The position numbers were made by a program, and so were the translations under genes. Positions 16,114-25,136 of a stretch of DNA of 64,000 bases are shown piece by piece (position 1 is the stretch's first letter; each line of letters begins with the position of its first letter). The stretch comes from Eubacterium sp. MSJ-21 (lineage in GTDB: Bacteria; Bacillota; Clostridia; Lachnospirales; Lachnospiraceae), in the NCBI RefSeq assembly GCF_018918185.1, contig NZ_JAHLPZ010000009.1:55484-119483 (forward strand), given 5' to 3'. The notes below the pieces were generated by a model. That model was not told the origin of the DNA, did no database searches, and saw only the letters and a program-made list of their open reading frames with translations.

Positions 16114-17905
16114 ATGAACAGGAAGAAAAGACTATTACCGCTTCTGATGGCATTGCTTTTGATCGTGAGCTATCTGCCGGTAATGCGAAGCTATGCGGCA
16201 GGGACGTACACGGTAAAGATTGATGAATCTCACGGAGCGTGTGAAGCATCAGATGGAACGTTTACTTATAAGGATGGAACCAGTGTGGTGGGGACTATGA
16301 AGATAGTTTCAAGCGATACAGGTAAAGGGTTCCAGCAGTCGAGCAAGCAGATAGAAGAGGTACAGGAAAATACGATATTTACCATTACTGTTACGCCAGG
16401 TGAAGGATATCAGGTAACTCTTCGGTTGAATGGAAATCCTGTGCCGCTGACAGGTGGTGAGGGAAGCACCATGACAGGAACCGTTATGGCGACAGGCGCA
16501 GATCAAAACCTGGGTATTGAAGCACAATTCACCAGAAGCGGAGGTCAGGGCCCCGGTGGTGCTCCAAATCCGGGAGGACCACCGCCATCATCCGGTGTTG
16601 TGTTACAGCTGGAGGGCAATGCATTTTCTGGAAGTGCAAGTGACTTCTACAACGAATTAAAGCAGGCAGACCCGCGTTTTGAAATTTTTGCAGATGCAGG
16701 TAGCGGATATAAGACAATGAGCCAGCTGGTTACAGAAAGTGTTGTGACATCGAAAGGAAACGGTGTTTATGAATTTGAAACAGAAATTACATCTGTAAAA
16801 GTATATATTACTTACGATGCAGCTAACTATGACTTGGCTGCATTTGGAGGAATAACGATTGGAAATACGGAGAGTACAGCGGCGTCAATTGCAGCTGGTA
16901 TGCAACACATCCAGATTGATAAGAAATCTGAGTCATTGACAGTAACCTGGGCATATGACAGCGATTCCTTCGGTGCGGACGCATACCTCGAACACGGAAA
17001 GGCACAGATAACCGCGATTGAGGGTGTGAGTGATTTTTTCGACTCTGTTCGGAGGCAATCCGGGAGATGCAACGGGCGGAAATATTGCGGTTCCGGAGGG
17101 AAAGAAGGTAACAATTAAACTTGTTCCGGATTATGATTATCAGGTAGCGGGATTGCAGTTGAACGGTGGCGTGACCTTGCAGCCGGATGATGCGCAGACA
17201 TCGACGTTTACATTTGTTATGGGGAACGGTCCGGTTCATATGAAGGGGATTTTCACGAAGGTATCGGATACAGTGAATTCAAACAGCAAACAGATTGAGG
17301 CTGCAAGCATTACCAATGGTGCTAATGCAACTGCAAGCGGCAATCTGAGATTGACGGTATCGGATGCAGAGAACTATGATACAACGTCTGCACAGGCGCT
17401 GGTATCCGGTGCACAGTCTGCACAGGCAGTCGATCTGAAGCTGGATCAGATTGTGAGTAAGGGAAATGGTTCGAATTGGGAAAACAATATTACAGAGTTT
17501 GAGAAACCGGTCACATTGAATCTGGCATTGGATAATTACGATGCAAACTACGATTATACAGTTGTGCGTAACCATAATGGCAAGCTGACCGAGCTTTCGA
17601 CAACGGTCGAGCAGGGAACGATTTCCTTCGAGACAAATCAGTTCTCAACCTATATTATTGTGAAGAAGTCGAAGGCTGCAAACGTGGATAATCCATCGAC
17701 GACACCGTCGACAACTACACCATCGACGACACCGGCAGCGCCGGATACGGATGTTACGAAGCCGGTAGCCAAGGATACGAAACCGGCAAAGACAAATGAC
17801 ACAGCTTCGCCAAAGACCGGAGATGCGATGCCGGTTGCAGGGATGATGCTTGTTATGGCAGGAAGCTTGACCGGGTATGCCGTAATTCGAAGAAAAAGAA
17901 GATAA
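16114..17905 (+). pseudogene. Sortase-anchored surface protein split by a one-base frameshift
   Basis: Two overlapping frames together make one surface protein of about 596 residues. The first (16114-17118) starts with a signal peptide (MNRKKRLLPLLMALLLIVSY, ending near SYAAG) and has beta-rich and Gly/Pro-rich parts. The second is open from about 17030 to 17905, continues with GGNPGDATGGNIAVPEGKK, and ends in a Pro/Thr linker, an SPKTGD sortase-like motif, a hydrophobic segment and RRKRR. The switch falls at a run of six T (17034-17039); with five T the frame would read SDFSTLFGG. The second frame has no ribosome binding site, so it is not an independent gene. Possible causes are mutation, slipped-strand phase variation, programmed shift or sequencing error. 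The ribosome binding site AGGAGG lies before ATG 16114. Confidence 0.8.
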
Positions 17906-17934
17906 ATCCTACATCCTGAATGGAGAATGTGTGT

Positions 17935-17972
17935 ACCGCGTGCAGAGAAGAAAAATCTGTACGCGGTTTTTC
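17935..17972 (+). terminator. Rho-independent terminator after the surface protein gene
   Basis: ACCGCGTGCAGA pairs with TCTGTACGCGGT (one mismatch) and runs into TTTTCGTTTTT. Confidence 0.85.
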
Positions 17973-17990
17973 GTTTTTAATTGTTCATTA

Positions 17991-18239
17991 CGCACATCCG
18001 GACAGGAAAAAAGACTCGAAGCTATCTGTATTGCATTGACAGGAGACATGCAACGGCATTATGATGTATACTATCGTGTGCATGCGCAGAGTTTCGGCTG
18101 GCTTGGTTGGGCGAAAAACGGCGCACCGGCAGGAACCGCCGGCTATGCAAAACGATTGGAAGGGATAGAGATCCGGCTTGTGCCGAAGGGACGGGCAGCT
18201 CCGGGCAGTACAGCAAGATCCAATATCTCTGCATATTAA
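17991..18239 (+). pseudogene. Remnant of a ChW-repeat (clostridial hydrophobic W) surface protein
   Basis: The frame encodes one recognisable ChW module: RLEAICIALTGDMQRHYDVY, then HAQSFGWLGWAKNG, then GTAGYAKRLEGIEIRLVPKG. ChW modules normally occur as several copies in secreted clostridial proteins with a signal peptide. Here there is a single module, no signal peptide and no ribosome binding site; the open frame begins inside the terminator of the preceding gene. It is therefore best read as the leftover of a lost gene, perhaps removed when the neighbouring surface-protein or transporter genes were rearranged. The conserved GWLGWAKNG core is intact, so decay is recent or the fragment was moved here. 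Confidence 0.7.
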
Positions 18240-18264
18240 AAGAAAAACAGGAGAGGAAGACATT

Positions 18265-20562
18265 ATGAACGCAAAATGGAAACAGCTAGTGACCGCAATT
18301 TTGATGATGGCGCTGCTGCTTGGACCGATTGTATCGATGCAGACACCGGTGCGGGCGGCGGACGGAGAGGACGACAATACGTTTATTGTCGGCTTCGATG
18401 CGGAGTTCCCGCCATATGGCTACAAGGACGATAACGGCGAATATGTCGGTTTCGATCTGGATCTGGCACAGGAGGTATGCGACCGGAACGGTTGGACACT
18501 GAAGAAACAGCCGATCGAGTGGAACTCGAAGGATATGGAATTAAATTCCGGTTCGATCAGCTGTATCTGGAACGGATTCACGATGAACGGCAGAGAGGAT
18601 GACTATACTTGGACAAAACCATATGTCGATAATTCGCAGGTGGTTGTCGTGCGTAAGGATTCCGGCATCACACAGCTTAACGATCTTTCAGGGAAGGTTG
18701 TTGCCGTGCAGGCAGACAGCTCTGCGCTTGCGGCACTCACTGGTGAGGATGCAAGCGAGGAGAATAAAGCACTGTGTGAGACTTTCAAGGATTTGCAGCA
18801 GGTCGGCGATTACAACAGTGCATTTATGAATCTGGAGTCGGGCGCCGTCAATGCGATCTGCATGGATATCGGTGTTGCAAACTACGAGATCGAATCCCGC
18901 GGGGATAAATTCATGATGCTCGAGGATCGTCTGTCTTCCGAGGAATACGGAATCGGATTTAAAAAAGGGAATACAGAACTCCGTGATAAAGTACAGGCAA
19001 CATTGCTTGATATGCTTGCCGATGGTACGTTTGAGGAGATCGCAAAGAAATGGGGACTTGAGGAATCTATCTGTCTGACTGCAGACGATGAGGTGCAGGA
19101 AGAGACAGCAGCGGATGACAATACGTTTGTTGTCGGCTTCGATGCGGAGTTCCCACCATATGGCTACAAGGACGATAACGGCGAATACGTCGGCTTCGAC
19201 CTGGATCTGGCACAGGAGGTATGTGACCGGAACGGCTGGATCTTGAAGAAACAGCCGATCGAGTGGAACTCGAAGGATATGGAATTAAATTCCGGTTCGA
19301 TCAGCTGTATCTGGAACGGATTTACAATGAATGGAAGAGAAGATGCATACACATGGACGACGCCATATGTCGATAATTCGCAGGTAGTCGTTGTGCGTAA
19401 GGATTCCGGTATCACACAGCTTAACGATCTTTCCGGGAAGGTCGTTGCCGTGCAGGCAGACAGCTCTGCGCTTGCAGCACTCACCGGCGAGGACGCAAGC
19501 GAGGAGAATAAAGCGCTTGCAGAGACATTCAAGGAACTGCAGCAGGTCGGCGATTACAACAGTGCATTTATGAATCTGGAGTCGGGCGCCGTCAATGCGA
19601 TCTGCATGGATATCGGTGTTGCAAACTACGAGATCGAATCCCGCGGGGATAAATTCATGATGCTCGAGGATCGTCTGTCTTCCGAGGAATACGGAATCGG
19701 ATTTAAAAAGGGGAATACAGAGCTCCGTGATAAAGTACAGGCAACATTGCTTGATATGCTTGCCGATGGTACGTTTGAGGAGATCGCAGAGAAATGGGGT
19801 CTGGAGGAGTCCATTTGCCTGTCACCGGACGATCAGGTGCAGGATGGAAATGCCGCTGCGGCAACTGCGACAGATACCACATCCACAGGCAAGAAGAACA
19901 CAAGCTTCTGGGATAAGTTCTGCTCAATCACAAAGCAGCTTGCAGAAGGTCTGCTCGCATCCCTGCTGATCTTCTTCCTGACACTTTTATTCTCCCTGCC
20001 GCTCGGACTTTTGGTTGCAGCAGGCAGAATGTGTAAGATCGCGCCGATCCGCTGGCTGGTGAAGTTCTATATCTCCATCGCACGTGGTACGCCGCTGATG
20101 TTACAGCTTTTGGTTGTATTTTACGGACCATACTATCTGTTTGGCGCGACACTTACGACAAGCTATCGTTTCCAGGCAGTTATCATTGGATTTGCCTTAA
20201 ACTATGCAGCGTATTTTGCAGAGATCTACCGCTCCGGTATTCAGGCGGTACCACAGGGACAGCATGAGGCAGCGAAGATCTTAGGATATAGCAAGAGCCA
20301 GACGTTCTTCAAGATTGTGTTCCCGCAGATGGCGAAGAACATCCTGCCTTCTGTCACAAACGAGGTTATCACACTGGTTAAGGATACATCTCTTGCGTTT
20401 GCTATCTCTTATACAGAAATGTTTACACTTGCCAAGCAGGTGGCTGCCGCACAGACAACGATCATGCCGCTGTTTATTGCCGGTGTATTCTATTATATCT
20501 TTAACTTTGTGGTTGCGTTTGTGATGGAGAAGATCGAAAAACGTATGAATTATTATAGATAG
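18265..20562 (+). CDS. Polar amino acid ABC transporter: two tandem substrate-binding domains fused to permease
   Basis: A 765-residue protein. A signal peptide or anchor (about residues 1-32) is followed by two almost identical binding domains of family 3 (each with [20 protein letters not shown] and [16 protein letters not shown]) and a GlnP-type permease with about five membrane segments and the EAA loop ([20 protein letters not shown]). The fused layout is known in lactic acid bacteria GlnP-type transporters, where tandem binding domains raise capture efficiency. The ligand-binding pattern suggests a polar amino acid such as glutamine, glutamate or cystine; the exact ligand is not certain. 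ATG 18265 follows GGAGAGGAAG; the frame extends further upstream without signals. The ATPase gene follows after 10 bases. Confidence 0.93.
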   Translation: MNAKWKQLVTAILMMALLLGPIVSMQTPVRAADGEDDNTFIVGFDAEFPPYGYKDDNGEYVGFDLDLAQEVCDRNGWTLKKQPIEWNSKDMELNSGSISCIWNGFTMNGREDDYTWTKPYVDNSQVVVVRKDSGITQLNDLSGKVVAVQADSSALAALTGEDASEENKALCETFKDLQQVGDYNSAFMNLESGAVNAICMDIGVANYEIESRGDKFMMLEDRLSSEEYGIGFKKGNTELRDKVQATLLDMLADGTFEEIAKKWGLEESICLTADDEVQEETAADDNTFVVGFDAEFPPYGYKDDNGEYVGFDLDLAQEVCDRNGWILKKQPIEWNSKDMELNSGSISCIWNGFTMNGREDAYTWTTPYVDNSQVVVVRKDSGITQLNDLSGKVVAVQADSSALAALTGEDASEENKALAETFKELQQVGDYNSAFMNLESGAVNAICMDIGVANYEIESRGDKFMMLEDRLSSEEYGIGFKKGNTELRDKVQATLLDMLADGTFEEIAEKWGLEESICLSPDDQVQDGNAAAATATDTTSTGKKNTSFWDKFCSITKQLAEGLLASLLIFFLTLLFSLPLGLLVAAGRMCKIAPIRWLVKFYISIARGTPLMLQLLVVFYGPYYLFGATLTTSYRFQAVIIGFALNYAAYFAEIYRSGIQAVPQGQHEAAKILGYSKSQTFFKIVFPQMAKNILPSVTNEVITLVKDTSLAFAISYTEMFTLAKQVAAAQTTIMPLFIAGVFYYIFNFVVAFVMEKIEKRMNYYR
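18373..19860 (+). repeat. Two tandem 744-bp units encoding the duplicated binding domains
   Basis: The unit beginning GACAATACGTTT at 18373 recurs at 19117, exactly 744 bases (248 codons) later. The copies differ only at scattered, mostly silent positions, so the duplication is recent or kept uniform by gene conversion. Confidence 0.92.
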
Positions 20563-20572
20563 GAGGCCGATT

Positions 20573-21334
20573 ATGAATTTACTGGAAGTAAAAAATATAA
20601 AGAAAAGCTTCGACAATCTCGAAGTGTTGAAGGATATCAGTATGTCGGTGGCAGAGAGTGAGGTAATCTCGATTCTCGGTCCATCCGGTTCGGGAAAATC
20701 GACCTTCCTGCGCTGTATGACCATGCTGGAGAAGATTGATGGCGGAAGCATGGAGTACTGCGGAAAGGAAGCGGTTAATTCCGACAGCGGTGTTCCGGTT
20801 TATGCAGGCAAGTCAACGCTGAAGGAGATCCAGAGTTATTACGGGCTGGTATTCCAGAATTTTAATTTGTTTCCGCATTATTCGGTACTGAAGAATATTG
20901 CAGATGCACCGATCCACGTGCAGAAGCGTGACAAGGACGAGGTATATGCCGAGGCGAAGGAGCTGCTTCGCAAGATGAACTTGGAAGATAAGGGCGATTA
21001 TTATCCATATCAGTTGTCCGGCGGACAGCAGCAGCGTGTGGCGATTGCCCGTGCGCTTGCGTTAAAGCCGAAGATGCTCTTCTTCGATGAGCCGACATCG
21101 GCGCTCGATCCGGAACTGACAGCCGAGATCTTAAAGGTGTTGAAGGAGCTTGCCGCAGAGAAGATGACGATGGTAATCGTAACGCACGAGATTGGTTTTG
21201 CCCGGAGCGTATCCGACCGCGTGATCTTCATGGATGGCGGTGTAATCGTCGAGGAAGGAAAGCCGGAGGATGTCATCGACAACCCGAAGACCGACCGTGC
21301 GAAAGCATTCCTGAAGAAGATGCAAGAAATGTAG
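20573..21334 (+). CDS. glnQ: Polar amino acid ABC transporter ATP-binding protein
   Basis: A 253-residue GlnQ-type ATPase with Walker [11 protein letters not shown]-loop [12 protein letters not shown], signature [15 protein letters not shown], Walker [13 protein letters not shown] and switch His in [10 protein letters not shown]. It begins 10 bases after the fused binding-protein/permease gene with an AGGAGG site, so the two form a complete importer: two of these ATPases with two fused subunits. A stretch of about 20 residues after Walker A ([10 protein letters not shown], then [11 protein letters not shown]) is slightly longer than in the shortest family members. The transcript ends at a large structured intergenic element. 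The gene symbol reflects the family; the exact substrate is not proved. Confidence 0.92.
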   Translation: MNLLEVKNIKKSFDNLEVLKDISMSVAESEVISILGPSGSGKSTFLRCMTMLEKIDGGSMEYCGKEAVNSDSGVPVYAGKSTLKEIQSYYGLVFQNFNLFPHYSVLKNIADAPIHVQKRDKDEVYAEAKELLRKMNLEDKGDYYPYQLSGGQQQRVAIARALALKPKMLFFDEPTSALDPELTAEILKVLKELAAEKMTMVIVTHEIGFARSVSDRVIFMDGGVIVEEGKPEDVIDNPKTDRAKAFLKKMQEM

Positions 21335-21344
21335 TAATTTATCA

Positions 21345-21510
21345 ACACACAGCACAGGGTACAAAAAATAAAATCCCCTGCAGACTGATAGAAACACATC
21401 GGCACTTAACGAGCCCGGCATAAGCCGGGGGAGTTTAGTACCGCTATGTGTTGTCTCTCAAGCGAGAGCGTGTCTGCAGGGGATTTCTATTTTTGTACGC
21501 TGTGCGTCCG
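21345..21510 (+). ncRNA. Structured intergenic repeat, copy A
   Basis: Long outer arms (about 21352-21385 with 21472-21505) enclose a core shared with the elements near 38.5 and 49.5 kb. Core landmarks are GGCACTTAACGAG, an inner hairpin CCGGCATAAGCCGG, GAGTTTAGTACC and GCGAGAGCG. ACACAT (21394-21399) pairs with ATGTGT (21446-21451), where the other copies have GCACGC with GCGTGC. It lies between convergent glnQ and the cyclophilin gene and may also act as a terminator. RNA status is inferred. Confidence 0.65.
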
Positions 21511-21523
21511 TTACAAGATATTT

Positions 21524-22051
21524 TTACATCTTCTCTGGCTCGTCGTACTCGACACCCTTCGTGTCGACGGTAACTGTCTTGATACGCTGATCCTCGAGCG
21601 GGCGATCCATGTAGTCGGTTGGAACGTCAGCAATCTTGTTTACGACGTCGAGACCATCTATGATCTTACCAAAAGCAGCGTAGCTACCGTCTAAATGTGG
21701 GCTGTTTTTGTGCATGATGAAAAACTGCGAACCTGCAGAATTTGGCATCATGGTACGTGCCATGGAAAGTACGCCCGGTTCATGCTTCAGGTCGTTAGCA
21801 AAACCATTCTGCGCGAACTCCCCGCGGATAGAATATCCAGGCCCACCAGTACCGTTTCCGTCCGGACAGCCACCCTGGATCATAAAACCATTGATGACAC
21901 GATGGAAGATCAATCCATCGTAAAAGCCTTTCTTAATCAGTGAAATAAAATTCTTTACTGTGTTAGGTGCAATATCCGGATACAGTTCGAACGTCATAAC
22001 ATCGCCGGATTCCATTGTCATTGTAACAATTGGATTACTCAAATTTATCAT
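21524..22051 (-). CDS. Cyclophilin-type peptidyl-prolyl cis-trans isomerase
   Basis: A 175-residue cytoplasmic cyclophilin. Family motifs are visible in order: NTVKNFISL, YDGLIFHRVINGFMIQGG (with catalytic Arg), FANDLKHEPGVLSMAR, NSAGSQFFI and LDGSYAAFGKIIDG. There is no signal peptide, so it probably helps fold cytosolic proteins by isomerising X-Pro bonds. It is transcribed opposite to its neighbours from its own promoter (22085-22113), and its 3' end faces glnQ across structured repeat A. The acidic C-terminal tail (EYDEPEKM) is short. Assignment is secure; a specific client is not known. Confidence 0.95.
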   Translation of the reverse strand: MINLSNPIVTMTMESGDVMTFELYPDIAPNTVKNFISLIKKGFYDGLIFHRVINGFMIQGGCPDGNGTGGPGYSIRGEFAQNGFANDLKHEPGVLSMARTMMPNSAGSQFFIMHKNSPHLDGSYAAFGKIIDGLDVVNKIADVPTDYMDRPLEDQRIKTVTVDTKGVEYDEPEKM

Positions 22052-22084
22052 CCTTTCTTGTATTTTTATATAAAAGATGATAGT

Positions 22085-22113
22085 ATAATACCATTATTGT
22101 AAAATTACATCAA
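22085..22113 (-). promoter_or_regulatory. Sigma-A promoter of the cyclophilin gene
   Basis: On the minus strand TTGATG (22108-22113) and TATTAT (22085-22090) are separated by 17 bases, about 34 bases before the start codon. Confidence 0.65.
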
Positions 22114-22170
22114 GTATGTAATTTTATAAAAAGTTATGTAAACTAAAAATGCAAAGAAGAGGTACAGACA

Positions 22171-23307
22171 GTGGGAAAAACGGCAGTCAGAATTGTGAAG
22201 GGAATCATATTGGTAGTTGCAATTGTTGCACTTGTCAATCTGACCTATAAGCATATACGAACTTATTATGATGATTATATGGACGAATATAAAGGAACGG
22301 AGTCGACACAGGGGGAAGATGTGACAGTGGAGATTCCGGAGGGCGCATCTGTCAAGGAAATCGCCCAGATCTTAAAGGATAATGGATTGATTCATTATAC
22401 ACGTGCATTTACGAAGCGTTTGCAGGACTCTGAGTATCGTGGCAAGCTGCATGGCGGCACATACACATTAAATACCGGAATGACAACGCTGGAGATGATG
22501 GCGGCAATGAGTCCGACATACGAAGAAGACCAGCCGGTCGATTATCTGGTTGTGCCGGAAGGCTTTACGGTGGAGATGATAGCTGCACGTTGCGAGGATC
22601 AGGGTATCTGCTCCGCAACAGACTTTTTAAATGCATGCAAATCTGTGACGAAATCCGATTTTGCATATCTGGCAGACATACCGGCAGGTGCCAATGTCAA
22701 CTATAAGGTGCAGGGTTTCCTGTTCCCGGCAACGTATGATATTTATGAATCGACAACCGCCGAATCATTAGTTGAGTATATGCTGAGAACCTTTAACAAC
22801 TATTATACACAGGAATTGCAGGATCGAGCAGCAGAGCTTGGGTACAGTACATTTGAGCTTGTGACAAGAGCTTCCATCGTAGAACGAGAGGCAAAGGTTG
22901 AGCAGGAGCGTGCTACAATTGCAGGTGTAATTAACAATCGATTAAAAGCTGATATGCCATTGCAGATGTGTCCGACAGTTTTATATCCGTTGACGGATGG
23001 TATGTATGATAAAAGTCAGGTGTTGTATGAAGATCTGGAGCTTGATTCTCCTTACAATACTTACAAGAATACCGGACTGCCGGTTGGCCCGATCTGTAAT
23101 CCGGGAATGGCTTGTATTCAGGCAACATTATATCCGGAAGAACACAACTATCTGTATTATCATGTTGGGGATGAAGCATCGGGTACACATATTTTTACAG
23201 AAACCTATGAAGAGCATATAGATACGCAGATTATCGGTGGACCAAACGGAGTATCGCCGGATGGAGAAACTTCTACTGAGGAATCAACGACGGAAGAGGA
23301 ACAATAG
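22171..23307 (+). CDS. mltG: Endolytic peptidoglycan transglycosylase MltG
   Basis: A 378-residue membrane protein with one N-terminal membrane helix (about residues 8-26), a LysM-like region (VTVEIPEGASVKEIAQIL) and the YceG/MltG catalytic domain. The catalytic Glu lies in ASIVEREAKVE (near residue 234), and INNRLKADMPLQMCPTVLY and NTYKNTGLPVGPICNPG are family hallmarks. MltG cuts nascent glycan strands and sets their length at the outer membrane face. The start is a GTG; the C-terminal tail is rich in Thr/Glu and probably disordered. It stands directly upstream of the FHA/kinase genes (28 bases), suggesting a link between wall synthesis and kinase signalling, as known for StkP-type kinases in other Firmicutes. 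Confidence 0.93.
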   Translation: MGKTAVRIVKGIILVVAIVALVNLTYKHIRTYYDDYMDEYKGTESTQGEDVTVEIPEGASVKEIAQILKDNGLIHYTRAFTKRLQDSEYRGKLHGGTYTLNTGMTTLEMMAAMSPTYEEDQPVDYLVVPEGFTVEMIAARCEDQGICSATDFLNACKSVTKSDFAYLADIPAGANVNYKVQGFLFPATYDIYESTTAESLVEYMLRTFNNYYTQELQDRAAELGYSTFELVTRASIVEREAKVEQERATIAGVINNRLKADMPLQMCPTVLYPLTDGMYDKSQVLYEDLELDSPYNTYKNTGLPVGPICNPGMACIQATLYPEEHNYLYYHVGDEASGTHIFTETYEEHIDTQIIGGPNGVSPDGETSTEESTTEEEQ

Positions 23308-23335
23308 GAATAAATAATGTATTAGGAGGGACGTT

Positions 23336-25105
23336 ATGAGAACTTTTAATTTTAGAGCGCGAAATATTGGCGAAGAAAAATATCTGTCATACACAATGGG
23401 CGAGGATTGTGAGTTAGATGAAGATGTTTTGGATTATTGTCAGGACAATGCGCCGGAAGAACTGATAGAGATTATCTATGAGGAAGATGACGACTATGAT
23501 TATCTGACTTATCCGATCACTGGAAAGACATCTCTGGAAGAGTATATTGCACAGGAACATGACTGTGAAAGTGTTTTGCTGATTCTGCGTAACGTTGCAC
23601 AGGAAATGATTTCCCTGAAAGAGCAGGCAATTCCGCTTTCTTATGTGCTGTTGAACCGTGGATTTATCTATGTGGATGCAGAGAAGAAGACGGTACAGTT
23701 CCTGTGCCTGCCGATTGAAAGTAAGGGGGCGCTTTCTGTAGAATTTAAGAGTTTTGTGCGCCAGTTGCTTGCAAACATGAAATATGATGTAGAGGAAGAC
23801 CTGAATTATGTTGGTAAGCTGCTTACTTATATCAATGGAGATAATTTCAACCTGCGAGGTCTGATTGGACTTGCAGAGGCGTTGATGGAAGAAGAAGGTA
23901 TCAGCTTTGAGGAGGCTGGAGCCATTGACGCGGACGGGGTCGAGGTTGTAAGTGCAGAGGAGGAAGCTCCGGCACAGGATATCAACGATATTATGAACAA
24001 TCTTGAGGCAGAGGACGATACGCCACTTCCGGAGATTGGTGATGATGAAGAAGATGAAGAGGAAGAAGCAGAAGAAGAGCCTGTAAAGGAAGAGGACGAA
24101 CTGGAAAGCATTCTTCCAGCAGGTATGCAGACAAAAGAAGAGACACCTGTGCCTGTTGAAGAGACACCAGAACCAGAGATGGAGAAGCAGGAGGATCCAA
24201 AACCAGAACCAGTTGCGGAAAAACCAGAAGTTTCTCCGGCAGCAGAACAGATTTTGTCCCAGGTGAAACCGGAAGAGAGAACAAATGATGGTGGTGAGAA
24301 GCTTCAGTTAAAGACCAATAAGAAGGAATCGGATATCAATCTGATTAAGGATCGTATCAAAGAACTTGTGGGTGAAGTTCCATCTGCAAAGCCAACGGCA
24401 CAGCCGACTAAGAATATTCAGACGTTGGAAGATCTGGATCATTTCTTAGATAAGCCGCCGGTGGTTAAGAAAAATGTAGTAAAGGTAAACCGCGCAGCGA
24501 TTATCCAGCAGACCGAAGCAGAGATGGAGGCGGCAGAAGCAGAGGCAGCAGCGGAGGCAGCTGAGAATGTAGAACCGGAGACAACGGTACAGAACGAAGA
24601 GCCGGCAACCGGGCAGACAGAAAATATCAAGGTTCCTGTGATCGAAGATATCTACGACGACATGAACATTGAGAAGAAAAAGGATGATGAAAAAGACAAG
24701 GACAAGAAGCCGAAGAGTACATCTATCCTGAATAAATCTGTAACAGAACTTGTAAAGGATGCAGTGGGGGCAGTGAGTGCGGCAACCGTAGCAACCAACA
24801 CACCAAAGGCGTTGCCATATCTGATTCGGGTAAGTACAGAAGAACGCATTATGTTGAACAAGGCAATCTTCAAGATTGGAAAGGCAACCAGAGGTGTAGA
24901 TTATACAGTTGGCGGAAATGGTGCAATCAGCCGTCAGCATGCATTTATTATTCAAAAAGACGGGGTGTGTTATATCAAAGATAATAAGTCTACGAATCAT
25001 ACATATGTGAATGGAAAGCGCGTAGAGGATGGCGTGGAAGAGATTCTGACACATGATTCTCTCGTAAGACTTGCAGATGAAGAGTTTACATTTAAGATTC
25101 GCTAA
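23336..25105 (+). CDS. FHA-domain protein 1 with long acidic linker
   Basis: 589 residues. The first 190 or so form a folded domain shared with the next gene (RGFIYVDAEKKTVQFLCLPIE, then LLTYINGDNFNLRGLI), similar in outline to the N-terminal domains of clostridial FHA proteins classed as DUF6382 and perhaps pseudokinase-like. A long Glu/Pro/Ala-rich disordered linker (about 210-480) follows. The C-terminal FHA domain (about 495-589) keeps the phospho-threonine pocket residues in FKIGKA, ISRQHAFI and STNHTYVNG. FHA domains bind phosphorylated threonine, so the kinase encoded 2.5 kb downstream is the expected partner. No signal peptide or membrane segment. An AGGAGGG site precedes ATG 23336. 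Confidence 0.85.
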   Translation: MRTFNFRARNIGEEKYLSYTMGEDCELDEDVLDYCQDNAPEELIEIIYEEDDDYDYLTYPITGKTSLEEYIAQEHDCESVLLILRNVAQEMISLKEQAIPLSYVLLNRGFIYVDAEKKTVQFLCLPIESKGALSVEFKSFVRQLLANMKYDVEEDLNYVGKLLTYINGDNFNLRGLIGLAEALMEEEGISFEEAGAIDADGVEVVSAEEEAPAQDINDIMNNLEAEDDTPLPEIGDDEEDEEEEAEEEPVKEEDELESILPAGMQTKEETPVPVEETPEPEMEKQEDPKPEPVAEKPEVSPAAEQILSQVKPEERTNDGGEKLQLKTNKKESDINLIKDRIKELVGEVPSAKPTAQPTKNIQTLEDLDHFLDKPPVVKKNVVKVNRAAIIQQTEAEMEAAEAEAAAEAAENVEPETTVQNEEPATGQTENIKVPVIEDIYDDMNIEKKKDDEKDKDKKPKSTSILNKSVTELVKDAVGAVSAATVATNTPKALPYLIRVSTEERIMLNKAIFKIGKATRGVDYTVGGNGAISRQHAFIIQKDGVCYIKDNKSTNHTYVNGKRVEDGVEEILTHDSLVRLADEEFTFKIR

Positions 25106-25136
25106 GAAGGATGATCATATCATGAGGAGGTAGCAA

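Noticed and set aside
17030..17905. Second half of the surface protein as a separate gene
   Set aside because: Its first codon GTG has no ribosome binding site and the content continues the upstream frame directly; a frameshift explains it better.
21345..21510. Plain bidirectional terminator between glnQ and the cyclophilin gene
   Set aside because: The outer stem may terminate transcription, but the conserved core is shared with two other loci and shows compensatory changes, which a simple terminator does not explain.
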